This document shows positions 1 to 7,573 of a stretch of 14,484 nt of DNA, piece by piece. Each line of letters starts with the position of its first letter. Position 1 is the stretch's first letter. A program made the position numbers and the translations under genes. This DNA comes from JAUIBE01 sp035267185 (lineage in GTDB: Bacteria > Pseudomonadota > Gammaproteobacteria > Xanthomonadales > SZUA-36). The notes beneath the pieces were generated by a model, which saw nothing but the letters and a program-made list of their open reading frames with translations, was not told the origin of the DNA and did not search any database. Location of the stretch: positions 1-14,484 of the forward strand of contig DATFLY010000108.1 in NCBI GenBank assembly GCA_035267185.1. The letters run 5' to 3'.

Positions 1-674
1 GCATCGGTTTTTCCGACAGTTTCAAAAAGGATATACATCAGTGCGGTGATCACTGCACCAAGCATCCATGGCCATCCATGCGCCCGGTAACGAAAAAACA
101 GGTAGATGGCCAGCGCAAAAGTCAGCCCGATACTGATGTAGAGGGCATGGCCGAACAGGTAAATGGTATCCAACCCTTCAATTTTAAGACCGGGAACATA
201 TCCATTAATGAGACGGGCCAGAATGGGGGGCAACAAGCCAAACACGGTGCTGATCATCAACGCACCATGCAGATACATATTCCGCCGATACCGAAGCGCC
301 AGGTAAACGATGAGTGGGGTTGTAAACGTCAGCATCACATCACCGGTTAACAGTGCCTGTCCGAACTGGACATAGAACGGATGGTCACCAACCGCTTTTT
401 GTGCACCCAGCCATGACACCAGGGCAAACGCACCCACCATGATCGGTGTCAGGACAAAAAGCGCCTTTCCCAGGCTGCGGTGTAACTGCAGTTTACGGGA
501 CTGAATAGAATAACTTTGCGCAGCAATCAGCAGGATCCACAATGTTCCGGTAATCCCATGCAAGTGATGAATCAATGGCGCTTTCGGCAGCATGCCAAAA
601 TAACTGCTCCAGAACGCCAGCATCGTGACCGGCAACAATAACAACATGTAGTAGTGAGCTTTGGTATAAGGCAT
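1..674 (-). CDS. Polytopic membrane protein of unknown function (3' end outside window)
   Basis: An open frame starts with ATG at 674-672 and continues without a stop to the left edge, so at least 224 residues are visible and the C-terminus is missing. A Shine-Dalgarno AGGGAG lies 5 bases before the start. I count about seven hydrophobic segments, near residues 8-28, 36-56, 70-92, 108-127, 136-156, 170-195 and 202-218. A His-rich motif HHLHG (36-40) precedes TLW, and a second conserved-looking LHRSLGK lies at 64-70. Paired His motifs in a small polytopic protein resemble uncharacterised membrane families with possible haem or metal ligands, but I cannot name a family. It begins 33 bases after the mscS stop on the same strand, so the two are probably co-transcribed. 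The reading frame is well supported; the function is unknown. Confidence 0.75.
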   Translation of the reverse strand, partial: MPYTKAHYYMLLLLPVTMLAFWSSYFGMLPKAPLIHHLHGITGTLWILLIAAQSYSIQSRKLQLHRSLGKALFVLTPIMVGAFALVSWLGAQKAVGDHPFYVQFGQALLTGDVMLTFTTPLIVYLALRYRRNMYLHGALMISTVFGLLPPILARLINGYVPGLKIEGLDTIYLFGHALYISIGLTFALAIYLFFRYRAHGWPWMLGAVITALMYILFETVGKTD

Positions 675-707
675 CAGATCTCCCTCATCACCGATGGATA
701 AACTGGC

Positions 708-1538
708 CTATTCGCCCTGATCATCTTCATGATTAAAAACATGAATATCCCGCTGCGGGTAAGGAATGCTGATTCCGGCTGCATCCAGTGCCTTCTTGAT
801 GCGCTCGGTGATCTCGCGTACGGCCGGATTGTGCGTTTGTGATGAGACCCAGGGCCGAACAGTGAGGTTGACACAACTATCACCAAGGTCAGAAACCGAC
901 ACCGTTGGTTCAGGATCAGGCAGGACATGCTCGCTCTCCCGGATGGCAGTGAGGATCACTTCGCGTGCATGATCAATGTCATCGTCGTAACCGATGCCAA
1001 TAATCAGGTTCACACGTCGTTTGCCTTCATCAGTGTAATTGAAGATCTGGTCACTCATGATCAGTCCGTTAGGAATGATGATCTTGGTGCGGTCGCGCTT
1101 GCGCAGAACCGTGGTGAATATTTCCACTTCCTCCACGATGCCTTCTGTGCCGGCCACATTCACCCAGTCACCCAGTTTGTAAGGCCGAAAAATGATCATC
1201 AGGACACCCGCGGCAAAATTGGACAGCGAACCCTGTAAAGCCAGGCCAATCGCAAGTCCCGCTGCACCAACCACGGCGACAATCGAAGCAGTCTGGATAC
1301 CAAGGGCACCGATGGTTGCAATCACCACAAAAACCAGCAGCACGGCATAGAGAATGTTGCGGATGAACTTGCGAAGCATGTCGTCCATGCCTTTTCGTTT
1401 CATCAGGTTGTTGGCCAGATCAGCAAGCATTTTTGCAACGAATTTACCGATAAAAAATATCAGCAGCGCTTTTGTGATCAGCCAGCCGTATTGAACTGCG
1501 AAGGCCTGGGCTGTCACGAGCCATTCCTGGTTTTCCAA
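708..1538 (-). CDS. mscS: Small-conductance mechanosensitive channel MscS
   Basis: 276 residues, close to the 286 of E. coli MscS. Three hydrophobic segments lie at about 17-37, 58-80 and 84-118. The third is the diagnostic pore helix, with GAAGLAIGLALQGSLSN at 91-107 and then AAGVLMIIFRPYKLGDWV. The beta domain carries IIIPNGLI (153-160), and the C-terminal alpha/beta domain ends with AGISIPYPQRDIH (254-266), matching the MscS ending. The family forms inner-membrane heptamers that open under membrane tension to release solutes during hypo-osmotic shock. The start is TTG at 1538-1536, chosen because a strong AAGGAG sits 6 bases upstream and the N-terminal length fits the family. The downstream membrane gene (start 674) is probably in the same transcript. 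All family hallmarks are present and nothing looks truncated. Confidence 0.96.
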   Translation of the reverse strand: MENQEWLVTAQAFAVQYGWLITKALLIFFIGKFVAKMLADLANNLMKRKGMDDMLRKFIRNILYAVLLVFVVIATIGALGIQTASIVAVVGAAGLAIGLALQGSLSNFAAGVLMIIFRPYKLGDWVNVAGTEGIVEEVEIFTTVLRKRDRTKIIIPNGLIMSDQIFNYTDEGKRRVNLIIGIGYDDDIDHAREVILTAIRESEHVLPDPEPTVSVSDLGDSCVNLTVRPWVSSQTHNPAVREITERIKKALDAAGISIPYPQRDIHVFNHEDDQGE

Positions 1539-1544
1539 GATTTT

Positions 1545-1550
1545 CTCCTT
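1545..1550 (-). promoter_or_regulatory. Ribosome binding site deciding the TTG start of mscS
   Basis: Read on the minus strand, AAGGAG lies 6 bases before TTG at 1538. No ATG in frame gives both a proper MscS N-terminus and a Shine-Dalgarno sequence, so this site fixes the non-ATG start. Confidence 0.7.
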
Positions 1551-1565
1551 TGTTATTTGTTGTTC

Positions 1566-1591
1566 AAAAAAGGGGGTCAGAGTCCCTTTTT
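1566..1591. repeat. GGGGTCAGAG hairpin repeat, copy 1
   Basis: Six A and five G bases are followed by TCAGAGT and CCCTTTTT. An 8-bp perfect stem forms between AAAAAGGG (1567-1574) and CCCTTTTT (1584-1591) around a 9-base loop. It lies in the gap between divergent mscS and the HAD gene. A related copy lies at 5664-5687 in another divergent gap, in the same orientation. Both copies are followed on the plus strand by TGCAAATT (1614-1621 and 5698-5705). From memory, short GGGGTCAGAG elements recur between genes in many gammaproteobacteria, sometimes beside Y1/REP-type transposases; no transposase is present here. The link to that class is inference. Confidence 0.6.
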
Positions 1592-1738
1592 ATTGTCCGG
1601 CATCATTTTAACTTGCAAATTTCCAGGTTGCCCGGGTGATGTACCCAATCATGTACCATTGAAACCCTGGGTCTGTGAGTGCAAGCAGTGCAGACCATGA
1701 ACACTGACTGATTGAGACCTGAAGCCGGACACCTGAAC

Positions 1739-2572
1739 ATGGAACTCGTTGTTTTTGACCTTGACGGCACACTGCTCAATCGGGATTCACAAATATCCCA
1801 ATACACCAGAGAGACTCTGAAATTGCTCGCTGCGCGCGATATTGCCTACACGGTGGCCACCGGGCGAACACTTCACGGCGCCCGGGCACTTCTCGAAGGC
1901 CACGGATTTGCACTGCCACAAGCTTACAAGAACGGCGTCATGATCTGGCATCCGGAACAGAGCCGTCTGTCAAGCGAGGCATTGGTTACCGGCCGCGAAC
2001 TTAAACACGTGGTTCGCAGCGCCCTCAACGAAGGTGTCACACCATTCGTTTTCACGCTTGGACTTGAGGATGAAAGCACCGTGTACCACTCTCCACTGCA
2101 AAGCGACATCGAGCGAGAACTGATCCGGCACTTTGGTGTGGCCGAGTGCTTGATTGCCCGGCCACTTGAAGAATTACCGGAAGATGCCAGCGTGACTCAC
2201 GTCAACTGTATCGGCGAGAGCGCTAAAATCGAAGCGGTATTTCGCAGCGTTAACGACGAGCCAAATCTGGTCGCTTACTCTGGGGTTGCGCTCGAGGGTG
2301 AACAATGGCGTTGGCTGGATGTACATCACAGTGGTGCCAGCAAAGGTGGCGCCGTTCGATTGCTAAAGGACATGCTGGGCCTGGAGCGCGTCATCTGTTT
2401 TGGAGACAACGAAAACGATCTCAGCATGTTCCATGCCGCCGATGAGAGTTACGCACCCGATAACGCAAAGGATGTCATCAAAAACGCGGCGACTGCTGTC
2501 ATTGGCCATCATGATGAAGAGGGTATTGCGCATTTCTTAAGGGAGCGTTTTGACCTGGGCAGCCGAAGATGA
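1739..2572 (+). CDS. Cof-type HAD-IIB phosphatase
   Basis: 277 residues from ATG 1739. All four HAD motifs are visible: DLDGT at 7-11 (nucleophile D7, acid D9), TGR at 41-43, the SKGGAV lysine K202, and GDNENDLSMF at 222-231 with metal-binding D223 and D227. The C2-type cap lies between motifs II and III, roughly residues 80-195. This places it in the Cof/YidA/YbiV group, cytoplasmic Mg-dependent phosphatases acting on sugar phosphates, nucleotides or cofactors; the substrate cannot be read from sequence. A TTG at 1712 would add nine residues, but ATG 1739 puts motif I at the usual distance from the N-terminus. No strong Shine-Dalgarno is seen at either. The next gene starts 33 bases after the stop, so an operon with the MscS-like gene is likely. 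Confidence 0.92.
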   Translation: MELVVFDLDGTLLNRDSQISQYTRETLKLLAARDIAYTVATGRTLHGARALLEGHGFALPQAYKNGVMIWHPEQSRLSSEALVTGRELKHVVRSALNEGVTPFVFTLGLEDESTVYHSPLQSDIERELIRHFGVAECLIARPLEELPEDASVTHVNCIGESAKIEAVFRSVNDEPNLVAYSGVALEGEQWRWLDVHHSGASKGGAVRLLKDMLGLERVICFGDNENDLSMFHAADESYAPDNAKDVIKNAATAVIGHHDEEGIAHFLRERFDLGSRR

Positions 2573-2605
2573 GGAGTTTGATGTGACGCTCAGAGAGGTT
2601 CGAAA

Positions 2606-3670
2606 ATGCTCACCGAAGTGATTTCGATGTTGAAAGATTTTGTCCCGTTTCTGTTGACCATCGCAGCGGTCATGGTGGCTCTTGCGCTGGTGAATTGGGC
2701 ACTCAGGCGCCGCTGGCGGGACAATCCCGAGGCTCAGTTCCGTTTCCAGATGATCATGCTGGCGCTGACCCTGGCGGGACTGCTGACCATAGTCATTGCC
2801 CTGCCAATTGATGAAACGCTCAGGGGGCAATTGCTGAGCCTGATTGGAATTCTGCTGAGCGCCGCAATTGCGTTGTCCTCGACTACTTTTATTGGCAACA
2901 TCATGGCCGGCATCATGCTCAAGGCCGTCGGTCATGCACGGCCTGGCGACTTCATCACTGTCAATGACCTGACCGGCCGCATCACCGAGATGGGCCTTTT
3001 GCACACCGAGATTCAAACCGAGTTCCGCGACCTGGTGACCCTGCCCAACCTCTACATGGTCACTCACCCACTACAGGTGGTACGCAGCTCTGGCACGATC
3101 ATCACAGCCGAGGTGTCACTTGGCTACGATGTACCCAATTCGGAGGTGGAGGCCATTCTGCAGCAGGCCACCAACGATGCAGGACTGACTGAAGGGTTCG
3201 TGCAGGTGCGCGAACTGGGCGATTTTTCAATCACCTATCGCGTGGCGGGATTACTGGAGGACGTCAAGAGTCTGATTTCGGCACGCTCGAAGCTGCGAAC
3301 GGCAATGCTGGATGCACTTCACGAAGCGGGCGTTGAAATTGTATCGCCCAACTTCATGAATACACGTTCGATGGAACCCGGCCTGCCCATCATCCCAAAG
3401 GCTGCGCGCAAAAGTGATCCATCGCCAGGCACAAAAGCCGAGGACATTGCCTTTGACAAAGCAAACAACGCGGAAATCATAGAAGATATGCGCAAGTCTA
3501 TCGAGGGCATTACCGAAAGACTCGATAAAAAGGGAGAAGATGGGGTCGAACTCACCGCACATGAGCGTACCCGGCTTGAATCGAAACGCACGATTCTCAT
3601 CGAACAGCTTCAGCAAGCGGAACTGGCCCTGGAAGAGGAAGAACGAGCAGGCAAAGGCGAAGCCGGCTAG
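2606..3670 (+). CDS. MscS-domain mechanosensitive channel-like protein with charged cytoplasmic tail
   Basis: 354 residues from ATG 2606, with AGAGG about 7 bases upstream. Hydrophobic segments lie at about 13-33, 46-66 and 76-107. The last one (IGILLSAAIALSSTTFIGNIMAG) is the pore-lining helix equivalent, followed by KAVGHARPGDFITV, the start of the MscS beta domain, and VTLPNLYMV (144-152), equivalent to the IPNG strand. The alpha/beta domain ends around VEIVSPNFMNTR (243-254). Residues 270-354 form a highly charged, probably helical tail rich in Glu, Lys and Arg, absent from E. coli MscS. The protein is clearly in the MscS superfamily but diverged from the mscS at 1538. It may respond to a different threshold or partner; that is inference. 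It is probably co-transcribed with the phosphatase gene. Confidence 0.88.
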   Translation: MLTEVISMLKDFVPFLLTIAAVMVALALVNWALRRRWRDNPEAQFRFQMIMLALTLAGLLTIVIALPIDETLRGQLLSLIGILLSAAIALSSTTFIGNIMAGIMLKAVGHARPGDFITVNDLTGRITEMGLLHTEIQTEFRDLVTLPNLYMVTHPLQVVRSSGTIITAEVSLGYDVPNSEVEAILQQATNDAGLTEGFVQVRELGDFSITYRVAGLLEDVKSLISARSKLRTAMLDALHEAGVEIVSPNFMNTRSMEPGLPIIPKAARKSDPSPGTKAEDIAFDKANNAEIIEDMRKSIEGITERLDKKGEDGVELTAHERTRLESKRTILIEQLQQAELALEEEERAGKGEAG

Positions 3671-3694
3671 CAGAAAAGGACTCTTACCCCTGTT

Positions 3695-5617
3695 TCATTG
3701 AGACCCACCATCGAGACCAATCAGTATCGCGTCATGGTCACTCGAGCGGTACGGATCAATCGCATAGAGTGCCGCCGGCGCCGGGTTGTCTTCTGAATAC
3801 CCCAGGGCTCTCGGCTCATCTGCATTGATATGCCAGACAGCCGCCCTGCTGACCTGGCTTGCCAGGCTCGGGCTGGCGATGGCGTAATCCAGCCTGCTCG
3901 CCTGCCCCTGGAATACAAAGCTGTAGTCCCTGACTGAGAGAAGATCGACCCAGTCATCCGAGGTACCCGGCACGCCGTCCCACCCTGACGTAATCCCTGC
4001 AATCGGGTCCTCGGCGGGATGAGAATTCAGGTCGCCGATGATCAGCACATCCGGGTCGTACATTCCCAGGTTGTTGGTGGTGCCGGTGGGGTCGTTGGCA
4101 AACCAGTCGAGCAATTCAACGGCGCCCTGAGCGCGTGAATCGTTGAAGCACGCCTGTCCGTCTCCCTGGTCCATATCAAGACCGGTCGGCGCCGGGCTGC
4201 ACCCTTTGGATTTGAAGTGGTTGACGCTGACAGTGAAGGCACCAATTGCAGTATCAAAAGTCTGGGTCAATGCAGGGCGGTTGAGCTTGAAAATGTTGCC
4301 GTTGGGATTGGCAAAAGCATCCGTGTAAAGCCAAACGAGCGGCCCAACCGGTGTGACAGTTGCGGGTTTGTATAGCAGTCCAACCATCAAAGGTGAGGTG
4401 CCAAAGCCGTCGTTTGGATCAAGGTACTCATAAGTCCCTGCGCCCACCCTCGTATTGATGCCGTTAACCAGGTCCTGGATGGCGCTCATGGGTCCGGCAA
4501 GATAGTCATTTTCGAGCTCGATAAGCCCAACAATATCGGCATCCATACCGACGATGGCCTCGACCAGTTTGGCACGCTGCCGCTGATATTCGGTAAAGGT
4601 GGTTTGTCCTCCACCGAGCGGAAAACTTGCCGGATCGCCACCATCTCCATTCAGGAAGAACTCCAGGTTAAAAGAAGCCACCTTGACGTCACCGCGCACT
4701 CGTGGTGAACGAATGGGACGCGGGTTGGTCCTCCTGAACCGCGGTTTCACGGTTGGCATAAGACGAAAGGCCTGGTCGCCCTGCGGGCCATCAGCACGGC
4801 GGTATGTCATCACACCGATCAGCCTCCTGGCGGTATCGCCAGTTCGGATTCCATTGCTCAGGCCAAGCGCAGGCGGCGGGTATGGAATCGGGTCGGGCCA
4901 GGAAGCCGACAGGCCGTCGTCCAGGCGGAGGCTGCGCCTGGCTGCGTCTTCATTCCAGGCATCAAATCCAGCTGCGTCGGGCAAATTCGTTTGAGTGAAC
5001 GCTTTCAACCGCCCACCTGACGAAAGGGTGATCTCACCGAAACGATCGAGGTTCTGCAGGTTGGTGACCTTGAGGTTACCAACGACCCTAACCCGCTCCC
5101 CCTCAAACCGTTCCAAATCGCCAACAGCACGACCGTCATCGTTGATGATAATTCCCGGTGCAGGCAGTCGAACACGGCGTGGACGCGGACGCGCTCGTCC
5201 ATGCCTTAATACAACCACGCCTCCACCTGAAACCGTGGCGTCAACCTGGGTTTCATCAAAGTACTCCTGAACCCTCCCGGTGACACAAACCTGGTCGCCG
5301 ACCGCCACATCCTGAGCCGTCGGCGTGCCGTCAAAGACGAACACACCTTCACTGGTCGCGGGGTTGGAATCGGTGTCGCGCCATTGTTCCTGAACGGCAA
5401 AACCATTTAGATCGCCATTCCTGCCACGTCCATCCTGAAAGTCGCCAACCACGATGCCCTCGATCGTCACCAGCCAACCATCCAGCGGACTTGCTGAACC
5501 ACTGCCCTGCACATCGTGGATGGGCGTGACAGGAAAATCAGGGTTGCAATCGTTAGCCCGGGCTACGCCGCAAAAAGCGAGAAATAAAAGCAAAGCGTAA
5601 ACAGTTGACGATCTCAT
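3695..5617 (-). CDS. Secreted ExeM/NucH-type endonuclease (EEP fold)
   Basis: 640 residues from ATG 5617. The N-terminus is a signal peptide (MRSST, hydrophobic core, ARA before ND at about residue 22). Residues 35-300 resemble the OB-fold-like region that precedes the catalytic part in this family. The endonuclease/exonuclease/phosphatase domain follows, with all expected motifs: SFNLEFF (about 315-321), IELEN (366-370, catalytic Glu), NHFKSKG (466-472), GDLNSHP (528-534), RLDYAIAS (575-582) and SSDHD (625-629, general-base His). ExeM-type enzymes degrade extracellular DNA for phosphate supply or biofilm turnover. An in-frame ATG at 5662 would add 15 residues but lies upstream of the likely promoter start and would spoil the signal peptide. 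The protein ends right after the catalytic domain, with no C-terminal membrane anchor or sorting tail. The stop faces the MscS-like gene, 24 bases away. Confidence 0.92.
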   Translation of the reverse strand: MRSSTVYALLLFLAFCGVARANDCNPDFPVTPIHDVQGSGSASPLDGWLVTIEGIVVGDFQDGRGRNGDLNGFAVQEQWRDTDSNPATSEGVFVFDGTPTAQDVAVGDQVCVTGRVQEYFDETQVDATVSGGGVVVLRHGRARPRPRRVRLPAPGIIINDDGRAVGDLERFEGERVRVVGNLKVTNLQNLDRFGEITLSSGGRLKAFTQTNLPDAAGFDAWNEDAARRSLRLDDGLSASWPDPIPYPPPALGLSNGIRTGDTARRLIGVMTYRRADGPQGDQAFRLMPTVKPRFRRTNPRPIRSPRVRGDVKVASFNLEFFLNGDGGDPASFPLGGGQTTFTEYQRQRAKLVEAIVGMDADIVGLIELENDYLAGPMSAIQDLVNGINTRVGAGTYEYLDPNDGFGTSPLMVGLLYKPATVTPVGPLVWLYTDAFANPNGNIFKLNRPALTQTFDTAIGAFTVSVNHFKSKGCSPAPTGLDMDQGDGQACFNDSRAQGAVELLDWFANDPTGTTNNLGMYDPDVLIIGDLNSHPAEDPIAGITSGWDGVPGTSDDWVDLLSVRDYSFVFQGQASRLDYAIASPSLASQVSRAAVWHINADEPRALGYSEDNPAPAALYAIDPYRSSDHDAILIGLDGGSQ

Positions 5618-5650
5618 GATTCTATTAACACGTTTGTATGGCCTGTAAAC

Positions 5651-5679
5651 ACTATAGCCCATCAGAAAAATGGGGTCAG
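5651..5679 (-). promoter_or_regulatory. Candidate sigma70 promoter for the nuclease gene, -35 inside the repeat
   Basis: On the minus strand, CTGACC (5679-5674; 4 of 6 to consensus) is followed by exactly 17 bases and TATAGT (5656-5651; 5 of 6). Transcription would begin near 5644, leaving a leader of about 27 bases before ATG 5617. This would exclude the longer ATG at 5662. The -35 box lies inside the GGGGTCAGAG repeat. Inferred from consensus match and spacing only. Confidence 0.4.
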
Positions 5680-5687
5680 AGCCCTTT
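5664..5687. repeat. GGGGTCAGAG hairpin repeat, copy 2
   Basis: The core TGGGGTCAGAGCCCTTT shares GGGGTCAGAG, then CCCTTT, with the copy at 1566-1591, and both are followed by TGCAAATT (here 5698-5705). The stem AAA(T)GGG/CCCTTT is weaker here because of one extra T. It lies between the divergent nuclease and metallohydrolase genes, in the same orientation as copy 1. This is a candidate remnant of a dispersed short intergenic repeat; two copies in 14 kb suggest it is common in the genome. Confidence 0.6.
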
Positions 5688-5762
5688 CCCGCGACCCTGC
5701 AAATTCACGAGAGCAACCGCTTACCTGTAAAATTCTGACTATAAGTATTTGCGGAGTTTGTA

Positions 5763-6590
5763 ATGGATAGACTGTTGTTTCTGATTATCACAGCAATGCT
5801 GTGTACACAAGGCCACGCCCACGACAACTCATCGCAGGCGACCTATCTTGGCAATGAAGGGGTGATGGTCGCACGCGGTGATACCCGGATCCTTTTCGAC
5901 GCCTTTTATTCCGATAGTTATTCCCGATATACGCTGGTCCCGAAAGAAATCGCTGAGGCCATGTTGGCAGGCGAGGCGCCATATGACGGCATTGATGCGA
6001 TTTTTGTCAGCCATGTTCACGGCGACCATTTCACTGCCGGGCCCGCGGTCACATACCTTCGAGCGCATCCGCAGGTTCAGCTCTATGGCACAGAGCAGAT
6101 CCGAGAGGCGATTATTGATATCGGCGTCGCTGCCAACGACCCTCTGTTCGAGCGAATCCACACTTATTCAATAGAGCCGGAAGACAAACCCATCGAATTT
6201 TCTCTCGATGGCCTTCTCGTCGAGGCGGTGGCAATCCCCCACTCAGGCGGGGAGCAAATGGCAGATATTGACAACCTCGCCTGGCGAGTAACGCTGGACG
6301 CCATGACCACGGTGATCCACCTGGGCGATGCAGGTCCGATTATTGCCGATTTCGAGCGGCACCAATCATTCTTCGAAAAGAGGAAAAGCCATGCGGCGTT
6401 TGTTCCTTACTGGCTCTACCTGGACGAGACTGGTGTGAGCATCATTGAAAATATCATCGCTGCGGACCAGGCCATTGGTGTGCATGTGCCCGCTTCAGCC
6501 ATTGGCAAGGGCGATGAAACGCGCGAGCAACTTGGCGCTGATGCCTTTACCGACCCTGGCGAAACGCGCCGGATTGAGGGCAGCAAATAG
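5763..6590 (+). CDS. Secreted metallo-beta-lactamase-fold hydrolase (UlaG-like)
   Basis: 275 residues from ATG 5763, with GGAG 8 bases upstream. An N-terminal signal peptide (hydrophobic residues 4-13, probable cleavage after GHAHD or HA, about 19-21) points to the periplasm. The metal-binding set of the metallo-beta-lactamase fold is visible: HVHGDH at 84-89, His160 in IPHSGG, Asp189 in HLGDA, and His241 in GVHVP. The overall plan, with an early LGNEGVMV strand and LFDAF before the metal motif, resembles UlaG/YtnP-like 'L-ascorbate lactonase-type' and RomA-like hydrolases. Those are usually cytoplasmic, so export is notable. The substrate is not predictable; a phosphoester, lactone or lipid is possible. 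It is divergent from the nuclease gene and convergent with the gene ending at 6619, 28 bases away. Confidence 0.87.
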   Translation: MDRLLFLIITAMLCTQGHAHDNSSQATYLGNEGVMVARGDTRILFDAFYSDSYSRYTLVPKEIAEAMLAGEAPYDGIDAIFVSHVHGDHFTAGPAVTYLRAHPQVQLYGTEQIREAIIDIGVAANDPLFERIHTYSIEPEDKPIEFSLDGLLVEAVAIPHSGGEQMADIDNLAWRVTLDAMTTVIHLGDAGPIIADFERHQSFFEKRKSHAAFVPYWLYLDETGVSIIENIIAADQAIGVHVPASAIGKGDETREQLGADAFTDPGETRRIEGSK

Positions 6591-6618
6591 GGGAAGCAGC
6601 TCGCGTATCTCGCGTAAA

Positions 6619-7530
6619 TCAATTCTCATCGGTCACTCGCGAGAAAAAAAGATTATGTAACTCGGTCGGGAAACCGTCCTCATCGGCCGGGGAATCAAGA
6701 ACGCCGTGAGACACCAATGGCGATTGACCAGAGTCATCCACGTACCAGAGCTGACGAATTTCCATTCCACTGGCCGGGTCAGTGAGAATGTACCGGTTGG
6801 CCGTTACATGTTTTCCGTCCAGGGCAGCAAGGGTTTGGTCAATACGCTGAATATTCATGTGCAGGGTTTGCGTGGTGGCCGGGCCATTGCAGTCCGATGA
6901 CTGGTAGTGATCAATCTCAAGGGTCATGGACGTTTCACTGAATTCCAAACGCTCTTCACCGTGGGAGGTATTATCGCCAAGTGCCACGCAACCCTCGAAA
7001 ACCCACTCACCCCCAAGGTTGACCCATGAATGGCTGCTGCTGACCGCTTCGAGGCTGGCACCAGGCCGCAATTGTTCACACAAACGCGTCGAGCCCAGGC
7101 GCTGCAGGGCAATCACACCCTCAGCACCATCCCCATCGAACTGGTAATCAAGATTGACTGATTGGCAGGAATGAAAGGTAAGAAAAGCCATACCCACTTC
7201 CTGGAGATCGATGGTGCTGGCCTGGTCGAATATTCCGTTTGCCGTCTGGTAAACCACCAGGCTGGCAGAATCACCATTGATATCGCCTTGCGCGATGTAC
7301 CATTCGCGCGCACCACCTGCCTCTGGATAAGTGAACCAGTAAGCCACGAGCTGATTTGATTCCGGAACCACGTCGAATGCAAAACCCTGGCCGTCCGTGG
7401 CCGGCTCGTACCAGCCACCACCAACCCCGGCGTTGATGAGCATCTGTGATTCGTCTGCCATGGCAGGTGTCATTAAATAAAGCATGGCGCACGTACATGG
7501 CGTGGCGATCAATTTCATTTGCTTGAGCAT
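6619..7530 (-). CDS. Secreted protein with GGWYEPATDGQGF module, function unknown
   Basis: 303 residues from ATG 7530, preceded by GGAG at 7-base spacing. Residues 1-25 are a signal peptide with probable cleavage after AMA. Residues 36-82 carry the pattern GGWYEPATDGQGF, then AYWFTY, EWYIAQG and LVVYQTANGIFD. I recognise this as a beta-rich module repeated in many exported proteins of Xanthomonadales and relatives, often written as W(Y/W)NP...GQGF...WFTYD...WY; its role is not known to me. Residues 160-300 form a second beta-rich region without a recognisable motif. Four Cys pair plausibly in the mature part (C122, C151, C181, C214 region). It is divergent from the winged-helix regulator gene, with a shared intergenic region carrying phased repeats, so it is a natural candidate target of that regulator; this is inference. 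Confidence 0.82.
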   Translation of the reverse strand: MLKQMKLIATPCTCAMLYLMTPAMADESQMLINAGVGGGWYEPATDGQGFAFDVVPESNQLVAYWFTYPEAGGAREWYIAQGDINGDSASLVVYQTANGIFDQASTIDLQEVGMAFLTFHSCQSVNLDYQFDGDGAEGVIALQRLGSTRLCEQLRPGASLEAVSSSHSWVNLGGEWVFEGCVALGDNTSHGEERLEFSETSMTLEIDHYQSSDCNGPATTQTLHMNIQRIDQTLAALDGKHVTANRYILTDPASGMEIRQLWYVDDSGQSPLVSHGVLDSPADEDGFPTELHNLFFSRVTDEN

Positions 7531-7573
7531 CTCCCGTCTCCGGTACTTTCAAAGGGACGAATGATGCCGACAT

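Noticed and set aside
1552..1580. A promoter for mscS using CTGACC of repeat copy 1 and AATAAC 17 bases away, like the one at copy 2.
   Set aside because: Transcription would begin near 1545, inside the mscS ribosome binding site, leaving no usable leader.
2537..3067. A 176-codon minus-strand frame rich in Gln and His inside the MscS-like gene.
   Set aside because: Low-complexity composition typical of an antisense shadow; the plus strand has clear MscS motifs.
6602..6648. TCTCGCG/CGCGAGA inverted repeat between and into the convergent genes ending at 6590 and 6619.
   Set aside because: The loop is about 23 bases, one arm is inside the coding region of the minus gene, and no T-run follows the stem on either strand.
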